Origin: Pseudomonas paralcaligenes
GTDB taxonomy: Bacteria > Pseudomonadota > Gammaproteobacteria > Pseudomonadales > Pseudomonadaceae
Direction: 5' to 3'
DNA length: 64,000 bases
NCBI RefSeq assembly: GCF_019655855.1
Contig: NZ_BPFX01000016.1
Location: forward strand, 1 to 64,000
Part shown: piece after piece, positions 7,940-18,187 of the stretch
How positions within the stretch are numbered: position 1 is the stretch's first letter
How the letters are laid out: each line of letters opens with the position of its first letter
Translations under genes and position numbers: made by a program
The notes under the pieces: model-generated
What the model was told of the DNA's origin: nothing
What the model saw: the letters and a program-made list of their open reading frames with translations, nothing else
The model's database searches: none

Positions 7940-9593
7940 AGTTCAGTACCTCACCGAGGAAGGCGGGATACTTGAATGGTTCGGTGGTCTCAAACAACCT
8001 GATGGCTGAGTCGACCTTCTTCTTTCCCTTGCCATCGCCATCCGCGCTCTTGAACCAGTCTACGATAAAGGTACGCTTGCCATCGAATGTGGGCTCCGCA
8101 GCTAGCAAGTTATAGGTCTTGGTCGAGAGTACGATTTTTGCAAACGCTACCAGCTCTTTCTCCGATGTAGAGTTCGCCATGATCATGGCCGGCTCCAGCG
8201 AAAACTCATTGTTGTCTGTAGATGAGATAATTTTGATATTTGGATGCGCTGTGTATTCATTCTGGGCTTTGACGATGTTATTGGCGTAGTCACCATCATT
8301 GTCCCGCAGTATATTCACTGCAGTTCCAATCTCTTTGCCAATCTCGATGAATGTCTTGAAGCCTACGCCGCGTACTACGATGATGTCGATCCCATCCTGT
8401 TCAGGCAGGCGGCCCTTATTGTTATCCTGATAGAATCTTTTTAGAACTAGCTCATCAGACGGCCCTTCGACCAATACAACCTTTTTGGACAACGCGACGC
8501 GCAGAGTATCGTAGCCTGGTAGCCGTTTGAGCATTTTCACAACGTCTTTGTCTAAGAGGTGTAGTCGCTGATACGAATTATTGAGTAAGCAGATCTTGTC
8601 AATGCTCAACTTATTTAGCACATACGAACTGTGGGTGGTAAGGAACAGTTGCTTGCCGTTTCGCTGATCTTCGATGTCGTGTACAAGCTTGCTCAGTTCG
8701 ATATGGGATAGGTGATTTTCTGGCTCCTCCATCATCACAAGGTCAATGTCTTTTGACTTGTTGTGGAGGGCTAGTTTAATCTGCACCTTGCTTTGCTCAC
8801 CCTTTCCAATCATGTGGAAAGGTACGGCATTCACCTCTAGCTGCAAACCATTCTGAAGTGCACCGGCCGGCATCGTGCTAGCGGCAATGGTCAATTTCTT
8901 ATCGGTAATTTTGTTGTCGGAATCCAAGTCTCTATTGACTGTCTTTACCTCGTCTGTTTCGTTGAAAGACTGCAGTGTTTCACGGTAGTTGAGGCTCAAG
9001 CGGTACTCTTCGTCCTTCTTGAGGGCGGTATTCAGGACATTCGAAATGTACTGATTCTTTCCGAAGGTGGGGTGGATGCGGGTTGGGTCGATATAGAGCG
9101 CACGAAATTGCTTGGTCATTGGCTTTATGACGTTCCAAGCAAAATCCATCCACTCGACTTTGTAGAACTCCACTGGGATGCTGGTTATCGGGGCGCCAGC
9201 AGCCAGATAGTCTCGGTACGCATCTGTGAAGTCTGGATCGAAGCTCGCTTTGACCTGAACTCCTTGAGCATCTTTCAGCAGGCTGTTATTTGTGCCTCGG
9301 TAATCAGGCACGTTCCTCATATACGCCTCGATCACGAGAACTGGCAAGTCTGCTGGGGTCTTTGGGGAGGCTAGGAAGGCAGCGACCGCGTCGCTGTTGA
9401 ATAGATCGGGAGAAAATTCATTGCTGAACGGTCGGCCACGATACTGGAAGTTAAGTACGATTTCCAAAGCTTCCAATATCGTGCTTTTGCCCGCATTGTT
9501 GTCACCAACGAAGATATTTACATCCTCGTTGAATTCAAAATGTTGATCTTTGAATTTTTTGAAATTGAGCAACCGAAGCGATTCAACGAGCAA
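7932..9593 (-). CDS. gajA: Gabija-like GajA: OLD-family ATPase-TOPRIM endonuclease
   Basis: A 553-aa protein with an N-terminal ABC-type ATPase and a C-terminal TOPRIM nuclease. Walker A is GDNNAGKST (30-38), a signature-like GKGEQSK (264-269) precedes Walker B LVMMEEPENH (285-294), and the H-loop is TTHSS (319-323). TOPRIM acids are E376 in VEGPSDE and D431/D433 in RDNDGD. Length and domain order match GajA (about 578 aa). Start is TTG 9593, supported by AGAGGGAG 8 bp upstream. It overlaps the helicase gene, as class 2 OLD nucleases do with UvrD-like partners. GC is clearly below that of mutS, suggesting transfer. Predicted role: anti-phage DNA cleavage. Confidence 0.85.
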   Translation of the reverse strand: MLVESLRLLNFKKFKDQHFEFNEDVNIFVGDNNAGKSTILEALEIVLNFQYRGRPFSNEFSPDLFNSDAVAAFLASPKTPADLPVLVIEAYMRNVPDYRGTNNSLLKDAQGVQVKASFDPDFTDAYRDYLAAGAPITSIPVEFYKVEWMDFAWNVIKPMTKQFRALYIDPTRIHPTFGKNQYISNVLNTALKKDEEYRLSLNYRETLQSFNETDEVKTVNRDLDSDNKITDKKLTIAASTMPAGALQNGLQLEVNAVPFHMIGKGEQSKVQIKLALHNKSKDIDLVMMEEPENHLSHIELSKLVHDIEDQRNGKQLFLTTHSSYVLNKLSIDKICLLNNSYQRLHLLDKDVVKMLKRLPGYDTLRVALSKKVVLVEGPSDELVLKRFYQDNNKGRLPEQDGIDIIVVRGVGFKTFIEIGKEIGTAVNILRDNDGDYANNIVKAQNEYTAHPNIKIISSTDNNEFSLEPAMIMANSTSEKELVAFAKIVLSTKTYNLLAAEPTFDGKRTFIVDWFKSADGDGKGKKKVDSAIRLFETTEPFKYPAFLGEVLNFV

Positions 9594-9838
9594 TTTTCAA
9601 CTCCCTCTGAGATGGCAGTTTCCGGGGGTAAGATCGATCATGGCGAAACGCTACTGTGCGACATAAGCCTTGTCCAGTGCAGAAGCAGAACGGCTATGGC
9701 AGGCTTTGGGAGGCTTGAGTAAAGGCAGGTTGCATCATCAGAAATGAATCACACTTCGTTCCCAAGACTCTGTAGGGCTGCCATGGATTGATTTCAGCCG
9801 GTTTAGGGGACAGCTATTAGCTGATTTCTGTCGTCTGA

Positions 9839-12800
9839 TCATCGAAAATCCCGGCTGCGCACATCCAGTCCCGTCAGCAGGGAAGTGAGGTCACTCAACC
9901 GGCCGGCGATCACATGACGCACGCCATCCGCTGCCTCCAAATGTCCATCGATGCGCAACATCTGTGACTGCACCAGCACCCGCCGTTGACGTTCGGCCAA
10001 GTCGTGCCAGATCACCACGTTGACCAGTCCGAACTCGTCCTCGAGGGTGACGAAGATTACCCCGCTGGCGGTCTGCGGACGCTGACGTCCGATCACCAGC
10101 CCCGCAATGCTGACCGGTCTGCCTGGCTCGACAGCGGCAAGCTCGCGTGAGCTGCGGCAGCGCTGAGCCTTGAGCTGGCGACGCAGCAGCGCCAGAGGGT
10201 GAGGCCCGAGAGTCGTGCCCAGGGTGGCATAGTCGGTGAGCAGATCCTCGCCGACCGTGGGAAGCGGCAGGCTCACGGGTGTTTCGGCCGGTGAGGCATG
10301 CCCGGAGAACAGAGGCAACTGCGGTTCCACGCCAGCCACGGCCCAGCGCGCCCGATGGCGATGTCCCGCCAGACCTCGCAGGGCACCGGAATCCGCCAGC
10401 CGTTCGCGGGCGCGGGCATCTAGTCCGGTACGCCGGCTCAGGTCCTCGACGTCGACGAAGGCCCCGGCCTGGCGTGCTCTCTCGATGCGCCGTGCATCGT
10501 CCTCGCGCATGCCTTTGACCATCTGCAGCCCAAGGCGAATGGCCGGCTGTGCATGGCCGGTCGGTTCCAGGCTGCAGTCCCAGTCGCTGTAGCGCACGTC
10601 CACCGGGCGCACCTCGATGCCGTGGCGGCGAGCGTCCTGCAGCACTTGGTCAGGGCTGTAGAAACCCATCGGCCAGCTGTTGACCAATGCACAGGCGTAG
10701 GCTGCCGGCTCATGACACTTCAACCAGCAGCTGGCGTAGGTGAGCAGGGCGAAGCTGGCGGCGTGAGATTCGGGAAAGCCGTAGCTACCAAACCCTTCGA
10801 TCTGCCTGAAGATGCGCTCGGTGAACTCTGCCGTGTAGCCCTTTTCGAGCATGCGTGAGGTCAGCCGCAGGCGGTGCGGTTCCAGTCCGCCATGACGTTT
10901 CCAGGCCGCCATGCTGCGACGCAGCTCATCGGCTTCACCCGGGGTGTAGTCGGCGGCGACGATGGCCAGCTCCATCACTTGCTCCTGGAACAGCGGCACA
11001 CCGAGGGTTCGCTCGAACACCGGCCTCAATTCCTCGGAGGGGTATTCGACCAACTCTTCGCCGTTCCGCCGGCGCAGGTAGGGATGCACCATGTCGCCCT
11101 GGATCGGCCCGGGCCGAACGATGGCCACCTGGATCACCAGATCGTAGAACTCCTTGGGCCTGAGGCGCGGCAGCATGGCCATCTGCGCCCGCGACTCGAT
11201 CTGGAACACGCCGATGGTGTCGGCGCGGCTAATCATCTCGTAGGTGGCCTTGTCGTCCTGGGGCAGCTCAGCCAGTGTCCAGCGAGTACCGCAGTAGCGT
11301 TCGATCAACCCGAAGCATCGGCGCAGTGCGGTGAGCATGCCGAGAGCCAACACGTCGACCTTGAGCAGGCCGACCAGATCGAGGTCATCCTTGTCCCACT
11401 GAATCACGGTGCGATCGGCCATCGTGGCGTTCTCCACCGGCACCAGGGTCTCCAGCGGGTACTCCGAGATCACGAAGCCTCCCGGGTGTTGCGACAGATG
11501 ACGAGGAAAACCGATCAGCTCGCCAGTCAGCGCCAGTACCCGACGCAGCACTGGGTTGTCCGCGTCGAAGCCGGCTTCGGCCAGGCGCTCCGCGGACGGT
11601 GGGCGGTTGCTCCAGCGCCCGCAGCAATCGGCCAAGGCATTGATCTGATCGGGCGGCAGGCCAAGTGCCTTGGCGATGTCTCGCACCGCGCCAGCGCCGT
11701 GGTAGGTGCTCACGACTGCGGTCAGCGCGGCACGCCCCCGGCCATAGCGGCGAAACACGTACTGAATGACCTCCTCGCGGCGCTCATGCTCGAAATCCAC
11801 ATCGATGTCCGGCGGCTCGTTGCGCTCACGAGACAGAAAACGCTCGAACAGCAGCTTGCTGCTCGCGGGGTTCAGCTCGGTGATGCCCAGGGCAAAGCAC
11901 ACCGTGGAGTTGGCTGCAGAGCCTCGACCCTGGCAGAGGATGTGCTCGTTGCGGGCGAAGCGGACGATGTCATGCACCGTGAGGAAGTAACTCTCGTAGC
12001 GCAGCTCGGTAATCAGCGCCAATTCGTACTCGAGCTGCGTTTGACTATCTGCCGGTACGCCATCTGGCCAGCGCCACTGCGCGCCTTGCCTGACCAGCTC
12101 ACGCAGCCAGGAGGTGGCGTCGTGGCCTGCGGGTACCAGCTCGTGCGGGTACTGGTAGTGCAATTGCTCGAAGTCGAAGGTGCAGCGCGCGGCGATGCGC
12201 AGAGTTTCGGCGAGCAGTTCCGGGGGATAAAGCTCAGTTAGTTCCTCGTGGCGGCGCAGGTGGTGCTCACCATTGGGAAACAGATAGGCGCCTGCTTCGG
12301 CTACCGGCAGATGATGACGGATGGCCGTCATGCAGTCCTGCAATGCGCGACGACCGCGTGCATGCATGTGCACATCGCCACAGGCTACTGGCGGCAGGTC
12401 GCAGTCTTTGGCCAACTTGAGTAGCTGGCGCAGGCGCGTGGCATCGTCTGAGCCTCGGTGCAGCTCAACACCCAGCCACAACCGATCTGGAAAGTGCTCT
12501 CGCAGCCAAGGCACATGCCGGACATCTTCGGCTGGTAGCCAGATCGCCAGCAGGCCTTCCAGGGGTTGGTCGAAATCATCGAACAGCAGCCGGTAAGTGC
12601 CTTTCTCGGCACGGCGCCGGGCGAGGGTGATCAGACGGCAGAGTGCCTGATAGCCGCAGAGATCTTCGGCCAGCAGGACCAGCTTGGGGCCATGCTCGAT
12701 GTGAACCTCGCTGCCGACGATCAGCGGCAGGCCGGTGTCCTTCGAGGCCTGCCAGGCCCGGACGATGCCTGACAGGGTGCACTCATCGGTGATCGCCAAG

Positions 12801-12907
12801 GCTCGATAGCCAATACGTGCGGCACGCTCGAACAGCTCGTCGGCACTGGAAGCCCCGCGCTGGAAGCTGAAGTTGGACAGGCAGTGCAGCTCGACATAGT
12901 CGCTCAT
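9839..12907 (-). CDS. dnaE2: Error-prone DNA polymerase DnaE2 (ImuC)
   Basis: A 1022-aa C-family polymerase alpha subunit. An N-terminal PHP domain ([20 protein letters not shown], then [12 protein letters not shown]) precedes the catalytic Asp motif [15 protein letters not shown] in the palm. The C-terminal OB fold ([15 protein letters not shown] then [15 protein letters not shown]) is present. It is the catalytic partner of ImuA/ImuB in SOS-induced translesion synthesis. The start was placed at MSDYVEL because its ATG overlaps the imuB stop as ATGA; a start 7 codons earlier is possible. Last gene of the LexA-controlled cassette. Confidence 0.95.
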   Translation of the reverse strand: MSDYVELHCLSNFSFQRGASSADELFERAARIGYRALAITDECTLSGIVRAWQASKDTGLPLIVGSEVHIEHGPKLVLLAEDLCGYQALCRLITLARRRAEKGTYRLLFDDFDQPLEGLLAIWLPAEDVRHVPWLREHFPDRLWLGVELHRGSDDATRLRQLLKLAKDCDLPPVACGDVHMHARGRRALQDCMTAIRHHLPVAEAGAYLFPNGEHHLRRHEELTELYPPELLAETLRIAARCTFDFEQLHYQYPHELVPAGHDATSWLRELVRQGAQWRWPDGVPADSQTQLEYELALITELRYESYFLTVHDIVRFARNEHILCQGRGSAANSTVCFALGITELNPASSKLLFERFLSRERNEPPDIDVDFEHERREEVIQYVFRRYGRGRAALTAVVSTYHGAGAVRDIAKALGLPPDQINALADCCGRWSNRPPSAERLAEAGFDADNPVLRRVLALTGELIGFPRHLSQHPGGFVISEYPLETLVPVENATMADRTVIQWDKDDLDLVGLLKVDVLALGMLTALRRCFGLIERYCGTRWTLAELPQDDKATYEMISRADTIGVFQIESRAQMAMLPRLRPKEFYDLVIQVAIVRPGPIQGDMVHPYLRRRNGEELVEYPSEELRPVFERTLGVPLFQEQVMELAIVAADYTPGEADELRRSMAAWKRHGGLEPHRLRLTSRMLEKGYTAEFTERIFRQIEGFGSYGFPESHAASFALLTYASCWLKCHEPAAYACALVNSWPMGFYSPDQVLQDARRHGIEVRPVDVRYSDWDCSLEPTGHAQPAIRLGLQMVKGMREDDARRIERARQAGAFVDVEDLSRRTGLDARARERLADSGALRGLAGHRHRARWAVAGVEPQLPLFSGHASPAETPVSLPLPTVGEDLLTDYATLGTTLGPHPLALLRRQLKAQRCRSSRELAAVEPGRPVSIAGLVIGRQRPQTASGVIFVTLEDEFGLVNVVIWHDLAERQRRVLVQSQMLRIDGHLEAADGVRHVIAGRLSDLTSLLTGLDVRSRDFR

Positions 12908-14313
12908 GCGAACCAGCCGTGTAGCCACAGCGGCCCCTCGGACGTACGGAAGGCCCAGCCACGTTGGCCAGCGCGTGTCTCTACCAGGTAGTAATCGCGG
13001 CGTACATCACCGCCGTCCCACCAACCGGACTCGATGCGTTCCGGGCCAGCGAGGATGCGTAGCGAGTCTTCACGCAGCGGTTGCGGCTCGGCCAGCAGCC
13101 AACTGGGGCGAGGGCCCGTGGCGGGGAGGGGAGAACCTGGTTTGCGCTGTCCTGTTTGCCAGGCGTGTTCGGGGCGATGGTCGGCGCGGGCATCCAGCCC
13201 CTGCACGGCATCGTCTCCCAAGCGGGCGCGCAAACGCTCGCGCAACTGCTCCCAGGGCAGCGATTGCTGTGGCCGGTCATCGAACAGCTGGCGATGCTCC
13301 GGGGTGAAGGCCGGCAGCTCATGCGCAATCAGCCGCACCGCCAGTACCGGTGCCGGCAGTTGCAGGGTTTCCAGGCGGCCCCGGGTCAGCTCGAAGAGCA
13401 TGGCCGCTTCACGCTCGGCGGCGAGCAGGCCGACCGGCACCTGGGTGTCGGCCTGATCGCGGTGCTCCAGGTGCAGGACGAAGCGCTGCACCCCGCTGTC
13501 GCGGCCCGCCAGAAAGACAGCGAGGTCGGCGGTCAGTCGGCGTAGTGGGAACAGCAGCGCTTGGTGCGACTCGACCTCGAAATTCAGTTCGATACGCGCG
13601 TCGAATACATCCGGAGGGCGATAGAAATCCAGGGCCAACGGGCGATGACCAAGCAGCGTATCGAGCTGGATCAGCACTTCGGCGGGGAAGCGTTTCGCCA
13701 GGCTGTCGCGCGGCAGGGCGAGCAGTTGTCGCAGATGGCGTAGTCCCATGCGGGCGAAGGATGTCGCCACTTCACGAGGTAGGCCGAGACGGTCCACCGG
13801 CAGCCGGTCGAGTGTCTGGCGCAGCGTCCTGGTATCGGTGATCGCTAGACCGTCGTGGGTGTTGGCCAGTACCCGCGCAGCCGCTGGGTTGGGCGCAAGG
13901 GTAATGCGGTGCTGGAAGCCCAGAGCGGTCAGTTCTTCGCGCAGACAAGCCTCGAAGCGCGGCCAGGGACCGAACAGCCCGAAGCTGGACTGCACTTCCA
14001 GCAGCAGGCAGCGCGGGTAGTGCAGGCTGACCTGTGCACTGAAGCCGTAGGCCCAGGCGGCGAGGAAACGCTGCCAATGCTCGATGGCCACCAGGTCGTA
14101 GTCGGCTGTGACGAAGTCGCGAATGAGCGCCTGGGCCGCGGTGAGGGTTTGGCCGGGCTTCAGGCCGAGCGCGCGGGCCGCCGGGTTGACCGCCTGCAGC
14201 ACGCGACGTTGTGGCGTACCGGCGAGCAGTACCAGCGGAGCGTCGGTATCGGTGCGGTGGCGCAGCACGCCATCCATGGCCAGTTGCGGCAGCAGAATGC
14301 AGGCCCAGAGCAT
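12904..14313 (-). CDS. imuB: ImuB, Y-family polymerase-like mutagenesis protein
   Basis: A 469-aa DinB/UmuC-like protein beginning [18 protein letters not shown], with no DxD-type catalytic acids at the position where active Y-family polymerases have them, as expected for ImuB. ImuB links ImuA and DnaE2 to the sliding clamp and is not itself a polymerase. The start at 14313 has GGTGAGG 5 bp upstream and matches the conserved N-terminus; the 18-codon extension does not. It ends by overlapping dnaE2 (ATGA) and begins 7 bp after imuA. Confidence 0.93.
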   Translation of the reverse strand: MLWACILLPQLAMDGVLRHRTDTDAPLVLLAGTPQRRVLQAVNPAARALGLKPGQTLTAAQALIRDFVTADYDLVAIEHWQRFLAAWAYGFSAQVSLHYPRCLLLEVQSSFGLFGPWPRFEACLREELTALGFQHRITLAPNPAAARVLANTHDGLAITDTRTLRQTLDRLPVDRLGLPREVATSFARMGLRHLRQLLALPRDSLAKRFPAEVLIQLDTLLGHRPLALDFYRPPDVFDARIELNFEVESHQALLFPLRRLTADLAVFLAGRDSGVQRFVLHLEHRDQADTQVPVGLLAAEREAAMLFELTRGRLETLQLPAPVLAVRLIAHELPAFTPEHRQLFDDRPQQSLPWEQLRERLRARLGDDAVQGLDARADHRPEHAWQTGQRKPGSPLPATGPRPSWLLAEPQPLREDSLRILAGPERIESGWWDGGDVRRDYYLVETRAGQRGWAFRTSEGPLWLHGWFA

Positions 14314-14320
14314 GTCAGCC

Positions 14321-14938
14321 TCACCGCCAGGCAACTGCGATCGGCCGTGCGGGAGCCAGACCGCCACGACACTTGAGTACCCGCAGTTGAGCCGGATGGG
14401 CGTCGACAGCCAGGCGAAGGGCTGCGGGCGATGGGTTTACAGCTTCCTCCAGCGGGCGGTAGGCGAACGCCAGGGTTTGGCCTGTTTCAGCAGCTACCTG
14501 CAGACGACGGAGAGCCCGGTCGTCAGCCTGTCGGGGCCAGCAGAGCACGGCGCCACAACTGCCCGAGCGCAGGCACTGTTCGGCAGCCCACAAGGCGTCC
14601 CGCCCTGTAGCCTGGACGATGGCCAGATGGCGCAAGTCCACATTGGCCGAGAGCCAGGCTTGGGGGTAGGGCAGATGGGGAGGTCCTACCAAGACCACTC
14701 GCTCGCCTACGGTGGTCAGACGCGCCAGGGTGGGCCATAACAGGCGAAGCTCGCCGATACCAGTCTTGGTGACCAGGATCTCGCTCAGCGCCGAGTCCGG
14801 CCAGCCTCCACCAGGAAGGACCACGTCCAGTTCCATGTGCCCGGTTGGATGAGGGCTGGGAGAGGGGGAAGCAATGGCCTGACCTCGCCAGACGCGACGC
14901 GCGTCGAGCAGACGGTCAAGGGCGACCACGGATGCCAT
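14321..14938 (-). CDS. imuA: ImuA, RecA-like SOS mutagenesis protein
   Basis: A 205-aa ImuA-type protein (SulA/RecA-like fold): the segment MELDVVLPGGGWPDSALSEI is the degenerate P-loop region, followed by GELRLLWPTLARL and VVLVGPPHLPYPQAWL. It forms the first gene of imuA-imuB-dnaE2 and acts with them in damage-induced mutagenesis. A LexA box lies 17 bp upstream of the start codon. In many pseudomonads lexA2 precedes imuA in the same operon; no lexA2 is present here. Confidence 0.92.
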   Translation of the reverse strand: MASVVALDRLLDARRVWRGQAIASPSPSPHPTGHMELDVVLPGGGWPDSALSEILVTKTGIGELRLLWPTLARLTTVGERVVLVGPPHLPYPQAWLSANVDLRHLAIVQATGRDALWAAEQCLRSGSCGAVLCWPRQADDRALRRLQVAAETGQTLAFAYRPLEEAVNPSPAALRLAVDAHPAQLRVLKCRGGLAPARPIAVAWR

Positions 14939-14954
14939 GATAGAAAACCAGTGA

Positions 14955-14970
14955 CTGTATGAATAAACAG
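14955..14970 (-). promoter_or_regulatory. LexA (SOS) box of imuA-imuB-dnaE2
   Basis: CTGTATGAATAAACAG is a perfect CTGT-N8-ACAG SOS operator, 17 bp before the imuA start codon. Confidence 0.9.
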
Positions 14971-14994
14971 TATTTGGTTTCTCTCAGGCTGAGG

Positions 14995-15144
14995 TCAAGT
15001 CGAGGCGATGAATGTCGCCTCGGCGTACCAGTTGACCTGCATGGCCGCTTCATCGCTCAGACCCAGCAATGCCTGGGCGAGCATGGCAATGACTCCCCTG
15101 AGGTCACGACCAGATGCGTTTCGTCTTTTCTGCTCGTTGCTCAC
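14995..15144 (-). CDS. Possible small protein (about 49 aa), unknown
   Basis: A minus-strand frame with a possible GTG start (MSNEQKRRNASGRD, then LRGVIAMLAQALLGLSDEAA). The sequence has plausible codon use and an amphipathic helix, reminiscent of short Pseudomonas DUF3077/DUF6124-type proteins, but that resemblance is weak. Upstream codons run into the oppositely oriented ATPase gene, so only the short form is credible. It may equally be a degraded remnant. Confidence 0.25.
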   Translation of the reverse strand: MSNEQKRRNASGRDLRGVIAMLAQALLGLSDEAAMQVNWYAEATFIAST

Positions 15145-15254
15145 CTGCGTCAGAGCACCTCGGCAGCGTTGCCTGGAGGTGGCTCCAGGGTGGGCTGATC
15201 TCAGGGCAGTAATGTGTAATTGAAATTTAGACTCAGATCGCTTGGGAGTAGCCA

Positions 15255-15809
15255 ATGACCCGACCAGCATCCACTAGCCAGTTCGTCATTCTTTCCGGCT
15301 GTTCAGGTGGAGGTAAATCGACACTTCTCGCGGAGCTTCAGCGACGTGGGTATGACGTGATCGAAGAGCCTGGGCGACGCATCGTTCAGGATGAGTTGCG
15401 AAATGGTGGTCAGGCCTTGCCTTGGGTCGACATGGTGGGTTTTTTGCGCCGTGTCATCCAACAGGCGCAGGATGACCATGCCAACGCTCAGCGAAACAGC
15501 TCTCAATGGGTGTTCTTTGATCGTGGTCTGGTCGACGCAGTGGCCGCACTGCAAGCGCAAATAGGCGAGCCCTTGCTGGCGACTCTAGGCCAGTCCTATC
15601 GCTATCACTCGATTGTGTTTCTGACTCCACCATGGCCGGAAATCTATGTTCAGGATGCAGAGCGTCGTCATGCCCTGGATGCTGCGCTAGCGGAATACGA
15701 GCGGTTGCTACAGAGCTATCCGGCCTTGGGGTATGCAGTATCGCTTTTGCCGAAAGTCAGTGTGGTGGAGCGTGCAGACTTTGTGCTGAGCACCTTGGCT
15801 GAACTCTGA
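15255..15809 (+). CDS. AAA_28-type ATP-binding protein (predicted NTPase/kinase)
   Basis: A 184-aa P-loop protein. Walker A is SGCSGGGKST near residue 14, followed by GYDVIEEPGRRIVQDE and FFDRGLVDAVAAL, which are hallmarks of the AAA_28 family of small standalone ATPases. GGGAG precedes the ATG. The substrate is unknown; related proteins resemble nucleoside or small-molecule kinases. It is monocistronic here, transcribed away from the imuA operon. Confidence 0.8.
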   Translation: MTRPASTSQFVILSGCSGGGKSTLLAELQRRGYDVIEEPGRRIVQDELRNGGQALPWVDMVGFLRRVIQQAQDDHANAQRNSSQWVFFDRGLVDAVAALQAQIGEPLLATLGQSYRYHSIVFLTPPWPEIYVQDAERRHALDAALAEYERLLQSYPALGYAVSLLPKVSVVERADFVLSTLAEL

Positions 15810-15924
15810 TCTGTGGCAACCTTCAAGCCTGTCAGGCCAGCGAGCGCTTCAACAGGTGGTGGAAAGGCAGATCGCGCAGCACATGCATTTCGAGTGCTCT
15901 TTGTTCGATTGAGGAGACGCCACG

Positions 15925-17301
15925 ATGAGTCCTTACACTGTCCTGAATTTCCTATGGTCACTCGGTGGCATGCCGCCGCAGGCGCTGGTTCAGATTGCCT
16001 TGACGGGCCACGACCCGGTACTCCCGTCATCCTTCGCGGTGGGGACTGCTGCGCAGGCAAGCATTGCGGCTGCCGCGCTGGCCGCCTGCGAGTTGGCCCA
16101 CGCGCGCGGCCAACCACGTCAGCTCATCAAGGTGGCCATGGCCCACGCCGCCGCCGAATGCACGGGTTATTTCACTGTGGACGGACAGGCACCTGAACAA
16201 TGGGACTCGTTGGCGGGTTTGTACCGATGCGTCGATGGGCATGTGCGCGTGCACACCAACTTTCCTCATCACCGAGATGGCGCACTGCGCCTACTGGGGC
16301 TGGACCCGGCATCGGCTACGCGCGCGGAGGTCGCGCATGCCCTGCTGGGCTGGAAGGCGTTGGATTTCGAGCAAGCGGCGGCTGATCGCGGGCTGGTAGC
16401 CACGGCGCTACGCAGTTTCGCCGAGTGGGATGCGACGCTCCAGGGCCAGGCAGTGGCTGCTCAGCCGCTGATGACGATTACCCGGATCGGTGATGCGCCT
16501 GTGCGCGCATTGCCCGTTTTGGCAGATGATGCCCGGCCACTTACTGGCCTGCGCGTGCTCGACCTCACACGTGTTCTTGCCGGTCCGGTAGGGGGCCGGG
16601 CTCTGGCCTCATTCGGCGCGGATGTCATGCTGGTCAATTCCCCGAACCTGCCGAACATTGCCGCCATTGCCGAGACCAGCCGGGGCAAGCGTTCGGCGCA
16701 TATCGACCTGCGTACAGATACCGGCCGCGAGATACTTTGGCGGCTTGCCAAGGAAGCCCATGTGTTCTCGCAAGGTTACCGTCCGGGCGGATTGGCGGCA
16801 CTCGGTTTTTCGCCGGAAGCACTGGCTGCGCGGAGCCCCGGCATCGTCGCTGTATCGCTAACTGCCTACGGCACCCAAGGCCCGTGGGCACAGCGGCGCG
16901 GCTTCGACTCGCTCGTGCAGACGGCCATGGGGTTCAACTATGCCGAAGGCCAGGCGGCAGGCGATGGCAAGCCACGCGCGTTGCCTATGCAGATCCTTGA
17001 CCAAGCAAGCGGCTTCCTGATGGCCTTCGGCGCGGCAGCAGCCTTGTGGCGCCAGCAACGCGAGGGCGGAAGCTGGCATGTCCAGATATCGCTCGCCCAG
17101 ACCGGTCATTGGCTGCGGGGGCTGGGGTGTATCGAGAGTGGCCAGCGAACCGGTCAGACCGACCTGTCGCGTTGGCTAACGGATGAGATGTCCGGCTTTG
17201 GATTGTTGCGAGCTATCAGTCCCAGTGCGCGATTGGCGCGAACGCCTGCGTGTTACACGCGCCCGTCAGTACCACCCGGCAGCGATGAGCCAAAGTGGTG
17301 A
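15925..17301 (+). CDS. CaiB/BaiF family CoA transferase
   Basis: A 458-aa class III CoA transferase. The C-terminal half carries PLTGLRVLDLTRVLAGPVGGRALASFGAD, ETSRGKRSAHIDLRT and GYRPGGLAALGFSPEAL, the family core around the CoA-binding site and the catalytic Asp region. AGGAG lies 8 bp before the ATG. The frame is intact to its end (SARLARTPACYTRPSVPPGSDEP). Substrate is not predictable; no adjacent dehydrogenase or thioesterase suggests a pathway. Confidence 0.85.
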   Translation: MSPYTVLNFLWSLGGMPPQALVQIALTGHDPVLPSSFAVGTAAQASIAAAALAACELAHARGQPRQLIKVAMAHAAAECTGYFTVDGQAPEQWDSLAGLYRCVDGHVRVHTNFPHHRDGALRLLGLDPASATRAEVAHALLGWKALDFEQAAADRGLVATALRSFAEWDATLQGQAVAAQPLMTITRIGDAPVRALPVLADDARPLTGLRVLDLTRVLAGPVGGRALASFGADVMLVNSPNLPNIAAIAETSRGKRSAHIDLRTDTGREILWRLAKEAHVFSQGYRPGGLAALGFSPEALAARSPGIVAVSLTAYGTQGPWAQRRGFDSLVQTAMGFNYAEGQAAGDGKPRALPMQILDQASGFLMAFGAAAALWRQQREGGSWHVQISLAQTGHWLRGLGCIESGQRTGQTDLSRWLTDEMSGFGLLRAISPSARLARTPACYTRPSVPPGSDEPKW

Positions 17302-17356
17302 CCGTGCGATGCGAGGATGTCGGCAAACGAGATATCCATCCGACCAATCCACTTCA

Positions 17357-18133
17357 TCAGGCCGGCTCGGCGACGGCGTCGCCCAGCGGCAGTAAGGCTA
17401 CAAGCCCGCAAGGAGTCTGACTCAGCAAGGTAAGAAGGTTACCAATCTGGAACAGACGAGTAGTCGGCTGCCTTGCGCTTTCCCCAGAACTCAGTGGCAG
17501 CGCCTGTGCGGATAGCGCAATCGCTTGGAGTCTGGAGGTCCGCAGTACGGCGACCAGTCCAGACGGATCACGCTGCGCTACTGCCAATTGGCACAGCGCG
17601 AGCAGATAGCAAGAGTTGTCTATTGGATCATCTCGGTCGTTATGGCGCAGGCGCTGCAGTACGCGACGCAGGTGTTGGCGCGAGGCCGCTTCGCTGCGAC
17701 CCGACAACTCGCCAAGTTCAGCGTGACCGAAATCGAACACCTCGTAGAGCAGCACCAGCGCAACGTCGTCGGCCGGCAAGGCGTGGGTCAGGCGGCACAG
17801 CGCCTGCTCGACGCGTTGCGCCTGTTCAGCCAGTTGTTCGGGCGTCTCGACAACGGACGTCGCATTGGTCTCCGAAAACTGGTCAAGAACGACTTGATAG
17901 CGACTCTGCCTACGCCAGGTATCTATGCACAGATGGCGCAGCACCGTGATCAGCCACGCCTCGCGGCTGCTAGTTGTGAGAGGCAGTTTGCCGTCTGCCG
18001 TGCGTAGCCATGTGTCCTGTACCAAGTCTTCGGCTTGCTCCTTCTGGTCTAGCCATTGGCGGGCCAATGCAATCAAACGGCGGCGCAGTACTTCGTCAAC
18101 GGCCAAAGGATGGGAATCAGCAGGGGATGTCAC
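17357..18133 (-). CDS. ECF-type RNA polymerase sigma factor
   Basis: A 258-aa sigma-70 family protein. Region 2 is AEDLVQDTWLRTADGKLP then WLITVLRHLCIDTWRRQSR; region 4 is ALPADDVALVLLYEVFDFGH then LSGRSEAASRQHLRRVLQRLR. About 90 extra residues follow region 4, longer than a minimal ECF factor, and may form a regulatory tail. Start is GTG at 18133 with GAGG upstream. It is divergent from a ClpP-like gene across a 54-bp intergenic region, so the two probably share control. No anti-sigma gene is adjacent. Confidence 0.82.
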   Translation of the reverse strand: MTSPADSHPLAVDEVLRRRLIALARQWLDQKEQAEDLVQDTWLRTADGKLPLTTSSREAWLITVLRHLCIDTWRRQSRYQVVLDQFSETNATSVVETPEQLAEQAQRVEQALCRLTHALPADDVALVLLYEVFDFGHAELGELSGRSEAASRQHLRRVLQRLRHNDRDDPIDNSCYLLALCQLAVAQRDPSGLVAVLRTSRLQAIALSAQALPLSSGESARQPTTRLFQIGNLLTLLSQTPCGLVALLPLGDAVAEPA

Positions 18134-18187
18134 GGAAAAACCTCATCGTTCGTTTATTGAATGAATTAATACCATGGAGTTATCCAG

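Noticed and set aside
9811..9823. 13-bp palindrome CAGCTATTAGCTG downstream of dnaE2
   Set aside because: Too short, with no T-run and no repeat partner; likely chance.
10874..12241. 455-aa plus-strand frame
   Set aside because: Antisense to dnaE2, which has clear PHP and polymerase motifs.
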